NCBI GenBank assembly: GCA_018105865.1 | Contig: CM030852.1 | Location: 10,624,950 to 10,688,949, forward strand | Direction: 5' to 3' | Length of the DNA stretch: 64,000 nucleotides | Source of the DNA: Metaphire vulgaris | Taxonomy: Eukaryota; Annelida; Clitellata; Crassiclitellata; Megascolecidae | Part shown: piece after piece, positions 55,940 through 64,000 of the stretch | Position numbering within the stretch: position 1 is the first letter of the stretch | Layout of the letters: the number at the start of each line of letters is the position of its first letter | Translations under genes and position numbers: made by a program | Notes under the pieces: model-generated | The model's database searches: none | The model's input: the letters and a program-made list of their open reading frames with translations, nothing else | Told to the model about the DNA's origin: nothing

Positions 55940-56132
55940 GAATTTCGTCTTCTTCCGGAATTGTTGGAAATGGTTCTAACAAAAGCTGTGTTGGTGCAAA
56001 TGCACTCTGAGATCACGGAAAAACGCCAAAGTGATGAATCTATCTTCCGTAACTTAGCGTCAGTATCCTTTCTTTGGTGGAATTTGATCAAGAAATACCA
56101 CATCAGAAATAAAATTCTAAATCTTTCAAAAG
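55940..56132 (+). CDS. Gene copy B, F-box-like exon
   Basis: Acceptor atttttgcacag, donor AAAAG-GTATTC, 193 bp, phases identical to copy A. It reads EFRLLPELLEMVLTKAVLVQ, then SIFRNLASVSFLWWNLIKKY and NKILNLSK. LPELL..VL and LASVSFLWW..LI are closer to an F-box than in copy A. Between copies the LLPEL, KAVLVQM, SIF, LASV and FLWW parts are kept while the middle changes, as expected for a folded domain. Joined to the next exon, the junction gives SKVYFQKA, parallel to SKVYFQRA in copy A. Confidence 0.75.
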
Positions 56133-56224
56133 GTATTCTATGTTTTGTCATCTTACAACAAGCTCCAGATAATTTATTCAATGAGACTATCATGTGTAGT
56201 GTGGCGACCATGTGCCACAGATAG

Positions 56225-56225
<1 letters not shown>

Positions 56226-56300
<75 letters not shown>
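56226..56300. repeat. TTA microsatellite
   Basis: 25 uninterrupted TTA units. Confidence 0.98.
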
Positions 56301-56340
56301 GATTGCTTAACTGTATAACTTGTTAGTTAATTAATTAATA

Positions 56341-58275
56341 AAGTTTTAATTCATGTAAAACGGACAGAGCACGCGCTAGGCTGAGACGCTAAGGCTTCGG
56401 TAAAATTATTAGAATCGCCACGGCCGCCCAAAGACCGAGAGATAAGTTGTATAAACCGGCAACGACTTATGGTTCCCGAGCCTTCGGTCTTTAGCAACTA
56501 GAGAGTTTGGCCGCTGAAAGACCGTCGCCTGTTTGACAGAGGCTGCGCGGAGACGGCGGCTGGCTGGCTGCTGACGAAGGGAACAAGCGGTTGGAGCGAT
56601 GGAAAGAAGGAGAGAAAGCAGCGGTCGGCCGGCTGTGTAGTCGATGCGTACGCCTGAACACCGACGCCCGGACTACCAGGGGTGGTTAGCGAAGGGCTGG
56701 GCCCGTAGACGGGGACGCCTACCACCGATAACGACGACACTGCCTCCTAGGTCCTGCTCTGACGGCATCTAAGCGGACGTGGCCCTACAGCTTGAAATTC
56801 CGCCCAGGAGCGGCGGCCGGGGAACAAGGTCCTGACGGCGATGCGCGTCGCCGGCGGCGATGCGCCCTTCGCCGCTGCCGACGACGCTAGGGGGTGGGTC
56901 GAAGTTAAGCTTCATGACGGATAAAAAAGCATAGATAGGGACATTTGGGAGCGAGCGCCCTCAAAGGCTAGTTCTAAAAATCGAAAATCTCCGAAATATG
57001 GAATTTATATAGCACGCGTCAATAGGCGGACGCAGGCGGCTGTGTATCAAAAGTTCGCTTGAGACGCGCGCCCAGCTGGCAGGAGCTATTGCCGCGCCGC
57101 TTAGCCGTAGAATAAGCCCCTGATCACCGCTAAGGAAAACGCTATTAGACAGGTCCCTACTTTTTCACATCGACGGCAACTACGCGAAATTACAGACTAC
57201 AGTTTAAAAATCCGCCTAAGTGTCCGTCAAAAGTTTCAAAACTCTGAAAATTGTCAGTCACTAACATCACATGTACTTTTCGCAGTGTGGTCGCTTATAC
57301 TGTGAAGCGATAGAGTAAAGAAAGCACAGCGATTGAAAGCGAGTATTTGGATCCCGTTTAAAGTGCTAAAGCTTATCGTTTCATACTGACGTATCAAAGA
57401 CTATCGATTGCAGTTCCTGTGCGCTAGTTATTGTGGCTGCCGGACTGCGTCTAGTCAGCGCGTCTTTGTCCGTGTTACCAGTGTTGCCACTGTAGCCATT
57501 GTTGTCATTGTTGCTTGGTTTATTAATAAATAAAAATAAACCAATAAAGGCAAGTTGTGTGCGTGTCTTTGAAAGTCGCTGTGACGCCGGAGTCTCAGCG
57601 CACTGTCCGTGAAGGTGAGCCTTGGCTGTGATGAACCTCGCCTACCTGAGGTCACGTTAGTGCCCAGGAGGTCAATTCTGAGCCAAGGGAGGAGACAGAC
57701 GCCCGCCTGTCGTAAAGGCGCGGGGAGACAGTTTGAGTGAATCGACGGCCAGGAAAAGAGTGGACCGCCGTCCATTCAGGCACGGTAAACCTCGGGTTTG
57801 GTGAAAGCGTGCGAGGAAGCCAAGAGACAACGCCGCCTGTCTATAAGAGAGCGGAAAACGGCTAGATTGCCGAGAATGAAGAGACGAGGTGCCAAGTCGA
57901 AGTCAGAGACTCGAAATACCTATCGAAATCGCTTAAGGCGCCGAGACCAAGCGGTGGCCAGCGATAAGAGGCATGAGTTAAAGGGTCTCTCGGACGAGGC
58001 CGGAGCCGGAACGGATAGAGAGTCAGAGGAGGAAAACGAGAACCCTACGTTGAGGAGCGGCCATCCTCAGTGCGCTGCCTGCCCGGCAGCCGCGGACACC
58101 TCCTCTGATGTCGGAGAGCCGGAAAGGGAACGTGACGCCGCCGATCAGGCAGAGTCGGCGGCTGATGGCGATCGGGAGACCGAGCGGGCGTTGGGGGCCG
58201 CCCGACCGCCGGCCGCGCTACGAGACCGCGAGCCGCCGGGGCCGCCACAGTACTCCTTGTTTTATTGTTGATTCA
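56341..58275 (+). other. GC-rich block of foreign composition, possible LTR element end
   Basis: This block is far richer in G+C and CpG than its surroundings. It has two polyadenylation-like AATAAA words next to each other (57515-57550) followed by TTGTGTGCGTG, and then a leader-like stretch and an arginine-rich open frame (57798-58271; first ATG at 57876, 132 codons, with RERKTARLPRMKRRG and later many Asp/Glu/Ala). A 5' LTR plus the start of a gag-like frame would look like this, but I see no second LTR, primer-binding site or recognisable protein. It ends abruptly at about 58275. A captured host CpG-rich segment is an alternative. I found no homologue in copy A. Confidence 0.3.
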
Positions 58276-58469
58276 AAAACTATTTCATAGCTTCATTACG
58301 CTTGCTTAATGGATGTAAAAAGTCTTAAAGAAGTCAGACGATCATTTCATATCATAATATCGGTGGGTCAATGCAATAACCCAGCGTTGATTGCAATTGT
58401 CGTAGACAACGAGGATGTTCAATGACCCAATGACTCAATGACCCAATGCATACCTACGTTCTAGGAGTT

Positions 58470-58607
58470 ATACTTAGCTTGATTAAAAGTGGCTTAGGAG
58501 GCATTACTGACTTTGTGAAAGCCACTAGGGGCTCTAACGGGGCTTGAACCCTCTACGCCAGCATGACGCTCCATCACCTAACCCCCTCTGCCATCTTCCG
58601 CCCTTAA
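58470..58607 (-). repeat. tRNA-derived SINE, second copy
   Basis: On the minus strand: GGCGGAAGATGGCAGAGGGG, GGTTCAAGCCCCGTTAGAGC, CCCTAGTGGCTTTCACAAAG, AGTAATGCCTCCTAAGCCAC. Same element as 26381-26515. Confidence 0.82.
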
Positions 58608-59381
58608 GAAGAGTTTCAAGCGCTATTTCTTACAGGAAAATTGGATGCAAGATACTTGCCTGTTATTATTCACATTTGTGCTTGTTCATCCGTTGATTTG
58701 ATGTCAGTTTATAGTCGCTTCTGTTTTATTATATGCCTTGAAAACTACAGTTAACGGATTTAATGTTACGAATGCTTGTGCTTAGTTAACATACAGGAAA
58801 ATTTATATTCAAATCAGCCTAAATTAGGCGAAGGCAAGAATCACCAAAAGTTGTCTAAACGAAATTATGTCTCCGATAAGAATCAGCCGTATAGGCCCTA
58901 TCCGGCCTGTTGGCTACTGAAATACAATACTGGCATTAGCAAATACCTTTAAATGTGATTGGTATTTAGTTTAGCAAAATGCAATAACACGATCGTGAAG
59001 CGAAGTGGGGCGATTGACCGCCTGATTATTAAAATTTCTAGTCGTTAAGAACTGAAAATAAAGAGTCCGATCGATCGAACACATTTCAGCGTTAATATTA
59101 AAATTAAGACTTTAATTCATGAAAATCGAAGTAACGTCGAAAAAACACGCGAGCGACCGTGTCCTGTTCGGCTGACACCCCCGTGACAAAATCTGAAACA
59201 ACTTTTGAATGTGTAATGTGAGAAAGGTCAGAAACATTCCAGTTCTTGTTACGAACTCCATTGAAATATAGACAAATAATTAATTTTGTGGACACTCTAT
59301 TCAAGCGACTCGCACTTAATAAAAATCAGCTATCATAACATCAAACAAATGAATCTAAAATGCGAATGGTGATTGCTTTAG

Positions 59382-59666
59382 TATATTTTCAAAAAGCTAA
59401 GAAGCGATCGACAATTATCAGAAACAATCGAAATTTCCTTAAAGAAGTCATCCACCCTGACAAAATCATATTCACAACGCAGTCTTGTGGCTGTCTCACA
59501 GACGACCAAGTAACATTTCTAAATCGACTAAGAAATACCAAGGACAAGAACCACGAAATTCTGATTATGTTACAAGGCGTCTCTTCTCAGAAATATTCCA
59601 AAATGATAGATTGTCTATTTCTTACAAATCAAACGCCAGCTGCCTTGGTTCTTGAAAGAGGAGGAG
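59382..59666 (+). CDS. Gene copy B, CARD-like exon
   Basis: Acceptor gattgctttag, donor GGAGGAG-GTTTGC, 285 bp, phase 1 in and out, the same length as copy A. It begins (V)YFQKAKKRSTIIRNNRNFL, then CGCLTDDQVTFL, EILIMLQGVSSQKYSKMIDC and ALVLERGG. The helix-boundary residues of the CARD pattern match copy A, and most changes fall on likely surface positions. A (CATCATCGTCGT)-type microsatellite begins in the intron about 15 bp after the donor. Confidence 0.85.
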
Positions 59667-60099
59667 GTTTGCACATCATCATTGTCTTTCATTATCATCT
59701 TTATCGTCATCTTCATCATCGTCGTCGTCATCTTCGTCATCGTCGTCGTCGTCATCATCATCAGATTCATCATCAGATTCATCATCATGTAATAAAAGAT
59801 GTCATTAAAATTTTGCTGCTTAGTAACTGCTATTGCTGATTAATTATATGAGAAGTGGAAACAAGTGCAAAGTCGCAGTATCAATAAGACCTGCTTACTG
59901 CTCACTGAAGCACTAGGAAAACTGGGAGAAGGAATCAAAATAAGAGGAGCATTAGTACCAGTATTGGAAATTATAAATACCCAGGATATGTTGGCAAACA
60001 AAGAACGGTATTTAAATAAAAAATTATGGATAAACTGGCCTTCGTTTCTGGAGAATCTGGTATGGGGATTAACATAAAAGAAATTACGATAATGATGGT

Positions 60100-60720
60100 T
60101 CAATCACTATCTACGGAGAGAAGATAGAACAAGTAGGCCTAAAGTAATTCTGTTACCTTGACAGCCTTATCACTGAAGATGTCAGGCGCCAAAGAGAAAT
60201 AAGAAAGAGAATTGCAATGGAAAATGAAGCCTTTTACCAACGGAGTGAATTAATGGGGAGTAGTCCAAAGAGAGGAATTATTAAAACACTGATATGGAGC
60301 GTGGTATTTTAAGGTTCGGAAAACTTGGGCGATGAGAAAAGACGACATCAGAAGATTGGAGGCGTTTGAAATGTGGATATCGAGGCGAATGGAATCAGTT
60401 GGACACAGTATAAAATGTCCAATATTAGAGGTCAAAGACATTGTAAATGAGAAAAAGACAATAATACAAACAATAAAACAAAGACGATAGAACTGGATTG
60501 GGCACATTCTAAAAGGAGACTGATTACTTTGCAAAATATACTGTAGAGACATATGGGAGGAAGGATAACCAGAGTAAGATCACGTACGTCACTACTGCAC
60601 TGGATGCTGACTGAAGACGGACACGAAGGCTTAAAGACCAAAGCTGCTGACACAAAAGGATGACTCCACTGGTTCCCAGGACCTGCCTCCGGGCAGAAAA
60701 TGCAAGAAGAAGAAAAATTT
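60100..60720 (+). pseudogene. RTE-like LINE, post-catalytic fragment
   Basis: The plus strand reads YLDSLITEDVRRQREIRKRI, AMENEAFYQRSELM, RRLEAFEMWISRRMESVGHS, IIQTIKQRR, NWIGHILKGD with several stops. EAFEMW.SRRM and GHILKGD are C-terminal RTE-like landmarks. It ends (AGA)n. Confidence 0.75.
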
Positions 60721-60792
60721 AAATTAGATAACGGAGCCCGCAGTATTTTTAATTTATAGAAGCCTGTGGGTGAGTTTTAGTGGATGTTAGAC

Positions 60793-61190
60793 CAGACATG
60801 GACATGGGTTGGGTCCACCCATGGGTTGGGTTGGGTTGGGTCCGAAATGTCAACTTTGTGGTGGGTTGGGTTGGGTTGCCAGATTGTTGTGATATATTGA
60901 ACAAATGTTTACATATTAATGATTATTTAAATTACTTTAAATTACCCTTAATCTGTTTCGATGCCTTTTCACAGGAGCAAATGGAAAATACAAGTTAAAG
61001 GCATCCAGAAATATGAAATCTGCTATATGGAATGCATTCCCGTTGGTCTATGAGATGAAGGAGGATTTAAGAAATTTTTATGTATGGGTTGGGTTGGGTT
61101 GGGTCAAGTAACCCAGCTGTTTCCGTGGGTTGGGTTGGGTTTGAAAATTGGTGGGTTGGGTTTTAAAAAATGGACCCATGTCCATGTCTG
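60793..61190. mobile_element. hAT-type element rich in GGGTTGGGTT
   Basis: Ends CAGACATGGACATGGGT and ACCCATGTCCATGTCTG, flanks TGTTAGAC and TGTTAGAA (7 of 8). Both subterminal regions consist of (GGGTTGGGTT)n. Degraded relatives at 4455-4680 and 11465-11525. Confidence 0.88.
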
Positions 61191-62169
61191 TGTTAGAAAA
61201 TAAAGTCACGTGCTTTGAACAACTGATTTCACGCCCGTAAACTTTATAATTATTCATTAGCGGCAAAAGGATTGATCACGCGTATGCCCTCGTTTTACAC
61301 TGATAGGCCCTAAAATGTAGGCCCAAGTGTATCATTTACATCAGTGGTTTCCAGCCTTTGTTCGACCATGCCAAACATACGCATAATTACAGCGGACAGA
61401 GCCGTGACCGCCGAGAACGCGCGAGTGTGGACTGTGGAGCGATAGCATGTGACGAATTGTCACTGCAGGGGTGTGATGGAGCCGTTTCGGTCCGGTTCGG
61501 CCGAGCCGTTTGTTAAAATTCCGACCGGTTCGACCGAACTGTTTGTAAAAATGGCGATTATATCACCGAGCCATCACCTTGCTTACTGGACTGGTTTTCT
61601 TTCTCATGAATAGGGCCTACGTGTGAAAACCTTTCAGCTCTTGGATCGAAACTTGATTTTTAAGGTGGTTGTTGGTCTTGTGACCCAGCGGCATTCAAAT
61701 GTTTCTCCACCATGGCTAAAATTACAGCGGATGCGGTTTATTGGTTAACTCTTAAAAGCACCATGCATCGTATGGTCCGTGTCATCTCCCACCTAACTTC
61801 CAGCTTCACCGCACCCTTTTCCAGTGGACTACTGTCCACTGGAAAAGGGTGCGGTGAAAAGGAACGGCTATCAGATCAAAACTGGCACCCAAGCTAGAAC
61901 CTGACAAAGACGAGGTCGAAGTTCCAATTGTAAAGAAGTAGACTTCAGTGGATACCTATGTTCAATGATGACAGATTTATAGCAATGTGAAAACTGAGAC
62001 GGCGGAAGCATTCCTTTGGACGCAAAATTATAATTATTAGATCTACACCTTAGAGGATTCACTTACACGAAGCGCGACCGCTCATGACTCGCCCGTAACC
62101 TGACACCATGATTTATGAATTTTTCTCTGGACATTCCACGAGAGACCGTCTCTGGCCATATACAGTATA
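61191..62169 (+). other. Intronic spacer, one perfect hairpin
   Basis: No gene. A GAGCCGTTTCGGTCCGGTTC-type stretch lies at 61470-61560. A perfect hairpin is annotated separately at 61805-61858. Confidence 0.5.
61805..61858. repeat. Perfect 25-bp inverted repeat with a 4-nt loop
   Basis: Arms 61805-61829 and 61834-61858 are exact complements (CACCGCACCCTTTTCCAGTG in the left arm). The loop is TACT. There is no mismatch; complementarity stops sharply at both arm ends. Confidence 0.98.
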
Positions 62170-62650
62170 TCTATAATATTAAAATCCTAATTCTGTATGT
62201 CTGTTACTTTCAAGCGTTCTGATTGGTTGACTATTGGTAGACGGTTTAGTCCTTATGTCGCGATGCGTTGGTGGACGATGTTCGAAGACGACGTTGCTAT
62301 TGGTAACAATTGTTCGTAGAACCGGTTTAGTCGAGTCATTGCAGCGTCAGAGGGCTGGGCGTGCGACGACGTTGCTATTGGTAACAATTGTTCGTAGCTT
62401 GAGGAAGTTGCGCAATTTTAACGTACATTTTAACGTACATAAAAAATACGTGTACAGCGTCACAAATGGTCACAGTTGCGTGATTTTAACGTACATAGGC
62501 CTAATTATTACGTGGCGCAGAGCTTGGCTAGGTGGCGTATGTACAGTACATCATTGAAATGTTGTTCAGCATGAATTCAATGATTGGATATTAGGTATAG
62601 GTATTGGATTAGTATTATCCTGCACTGCGAGCGAAGCGAGCATCTTTCTA

Positions 62651-62651
<1 letters not shown>
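62170..62651 (+). mobile_element. Non-autonomous Helitron, intact ends
   Basis: Starts TCTATAATATTAAAATCC after A and ends CTTTCTAG before T, the Helitron rule (5'-TC, CTAG-3', inserted between A and T). GCGAGCGAAGCGAGC precedes the end. 482 bp with no long frame; relative of 51152-51519. It sits inside a TA microsatellite that continues at 62652-62688 and interrupts a repeat related to 17.34-17.45 kb. Confidence 0.9.

Positions 62652-62688
<37 letters not shown>
62652..62688. repeat. TA microsatellite next to the Helitron
   Basis: Pure (TA)n directly after the Helitron 3' end. Confidence 0.95.
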
Positions 62689-62689
<1 letters not shown>

Positions 62690-62730
62690 ATGTAAAATTG
62701 GTATCTATATGTAGGCCTAAACATAATGGA

Positions 62731-62796
62731 CAAGCCATGTATTACTTTGTCAAAGTCAGCGAACCGGTTGTTAACCAATTGGCATCACACCTCTGA
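62731..62796 (+). repeat. Third copy of the 17.4/18.9-kb dispersed repeat
   Basis: TTTGTCAAAGTCAGCGAACC, GGTTGTTAACCAATTGGCAT and CACACCTCTGA match 17455-17510. Together with CTCTGGCCATATACAG at 62147 it shows that the Helitron inserted into a copy of that repeat. Confidence 0.75.
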
Positions 62797-62930
62797 TTGT
62801 CATGGTTAGAGGTCTGTGAATTTAAAGGGTCGTTGATGCTAAAATTGAAGCATTTATGTGGGGGTGTCCAGCAGTTGTTTTAAAGATGAAGTCGACTTTT
62901 AACCTGAGAGTTTAACTATTTTTACAATAG

Positions 62931-63290
62931 AAGCGGTTAAAGTGCACATCAGCAATGGAAAAGCAAGAAGGACGAAAGAAATCGAGATGGAATTTATTGA
63001 ACAATTTGAAAGAATGCAGACGGAAAATACGCTAATATTTGATGACTTGTTAAATGCGTCTGCGGACGAAGGATTGGACGATGTCTTCATACTTCACGCA
63101 AAGCAGAATAAAGGCATTGAATTGTGGTTTTGGTGCAAAACAGAATCTTCTTTGAATCAACTGAAAAGCTTCAGTGATAACGATCTACGAAAAATAGTTC
63201 AGCAAATTTATCAGCGACTGATTCCGGAAAATAAGATAACACTTAAACTTCAACTTATTCAAATGAACTATAGCTTAGCCAGTGACTTTG
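62931..63290 (+). CDS. Gene copy B, exon coding a conserved domain of unknown fold
   Basis: Acceptor tttttacaatag, donor consensus GTAAGT, 360 bp, phase 1 in and out. It reads EAVKVHISNGKARRTKEIEM, IFDDLLNASADEGLDD, ILHAKQNKGIELWFWCKTES, LNQLKSFSDNDLRKIVQQIY and QRLIPE. It is three bases shorter than copy A's exon. The block from HAKQNKG to CKTESSLNQ is invariant between copies, more conserved than the CARD exon, so it probably carries the key function of this segment. Confidence 0.82.
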
Positions 63291-63460
63291 GTAAGTATAG
63301 CATTAGATGATAATCATTATGATAACATTAAAAATGACTACGACGATACTTATATACAGTACTTATATAAATAATCTTTCTACGTGATGAAATTGATTAT
63401 TACTGGGTGAGAGTAGTGGTGTAAAGTTGATTAATTTAATATTTGTTGCTTTTCTTGCAG

Positions 63461-64000
63461 CTGAAAGGCGACTCTCTATCCAACATGTGAGAGATCATGA
63501 CAATTTGAGTGGGCTTACCGTTAATGGAAGAAAATGGAGATTGTTTATATGTCGAAAATATTCCAAATATGTTATGTCACTTGCAGACAAAATATACGTC
63601 GCTCAGGATCAAGGGATCTTGGTTTACGAGAATAAATACCCTTATCATGCTCTGAAGCCCATTCCTTTTTACCACTTAGGTTTAATAGTTTCGATTGCCT
63701 CATGCAATATAAACAAATGTCTTTATGTATCTTTTCTTGGAAGTTATCGTATCTTCAAAGTTGAACCAGAACTTGACAACAGAATATCTGAGTGGCTGAG
63801 CGAAACTGGTGTGTTTCTTATGTCAGTAACCAGCAAGGGTGACGTACTTGTTGTTCAGCTCAAAAGTGGAGATAACATGTTACGAATATTTACTCCCGAA
63901 GGAACAGTTAAGCGTACTATTTCAACGGAGTATTATCGTGTCTTAAGAATAAAATATATCCAAGAAATAATACCAGATGTAGTGGCAATGGCTTATTGGA
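63461..64000 (+). CDS. Gene copy B, NHL-like propeller exon, cut by the window end
   Basis: Acceptor tgcttttcttgcag; phase 1 in. It is open to the last base of the window (about 179 codons): AERRLSIQHVRDHDNLSGLT, MSLADKIYVAQDQGILVYEN, VSIASCNINKCLYVSFLGSY, MSVTSKGDVLVVQLKSGDN, RIFTPEGTVKRTIST. These align with copy A throughout, without a stop or frameshift. The MSVTSKGDVLVVQ and IFTPEGTVKRT phrases match the NHL-type blade pattern more closely than in copy A. The rest of the exon lies beyond the window. Confidence 0.88.

Larger units (their letters stand above)
56133..59381 (+). other. Intron of gene copy B
   Basis: It holds (TTA)n at 56226-56300, a GC-rich block (56341-58275), a tRNA-derived SINE (58470-58607, minus) and, at 58620-59335, three intron remnants shared with copy A. 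Confidence 0.6.
59667..62930 (+). other. Intron of gene copy B
   Basis: It holds a CAT/CGT microsatellite (59676-59790), a LINE fragment (60100-60720), a GGGTTG-rich hAT element (60793-61190), a perfect hairpin (61805-61858) and a Helitron (62170-62651). Confidence 0.6.

Noticed and set aside
57798..58271. 157-codon arginine-rich frame as a host gene
   Set aside because: The frame begins before any ATG, is explained by high GC content, has no recognisable domain and sits in an intron. Kept only as part of the GC-rich block.
61805..61858. MicroRNA precursor or transcription terminator
   Set aside because: The loop is only 4 nt, the stem is perfect and there is no flanking stem extension; a bacterial-type terminator makes no sense here.

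Overview
The window is nuclear DNA of an animal, most likely a marine invertebrate deuterostome. An echinoderm is my best guess (about 50 % sure), with a hemichordate or similar lineage as the alternative. Reasons: spliced genes with GT-AG introns; very many transposon relics (hAT, RTE-like and CR1/L2-like LINEs, tRNA- and 5S-derived SINEs, Helitrons); dense TA, GATA and ATC microsatellites; a palindromic octamer TAGGCCTA scattered everywhere; and CARD plus beta-propeller immune-type genes in tandem. A run of 100 Ns at 5001-5100 is an assembly gap.

Layout. 0.7-5.0 kb: four exons of a grainyhead/CP2-family transcription factor (TFCP2/UBP1 branch), plus strand, running into the gap. 5.1-33.5 kb: no host gene recognised. 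This part is a transposon graveyard. It holds many small hAT-type elements with 8-bp target duplications, some nested; 3' fragments of several LINEs; a 5S-derived SINE; a decayed transposase-like gene at 12.7-13.9 kb; minisatellites; and a 230-248 bp tandem array at 27.06-28.7 kb.

33.6-64 kb: two tandem, colinear copies of one multi-exon gene (copy A, about 35.06-49.22 kb; copy B, 52.7 kb to beyond the window end). Each copy encodes, in order, a short N-terminus, a 64-residue exon with an F-box-like pattern, a 95-residue CARD-like exon, a 120-residue exon of unknown fold and a long exon that looks like an NHL-type beta-propeller. Splice phases, exon lengths and intron remnants agree between the copies. 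A third, degenerate first-exon block lies between them at 50.76-51.0 kb. The introns of copy A have been expanded by a 5.5-kb nested transposon stack (including a full-length 3.4-kb RTE-like LINE) and by a second LINE. Copy B carries a GC-rich 1.9-kb block, a LINE fragment, a hAT element and a Helitron.

How it fits together: the CP2 factor is an ordinary conserved regulator unrelated to the rest. The interesting locus is the tandem pair, which joins a death-fold adaptor domain (CARD), a possible ubiquitin-ligase adaptor (F-box-like) and a propeller that could bind ligands or substrates. Domain names are from pattern recognition only. No database search was possible.
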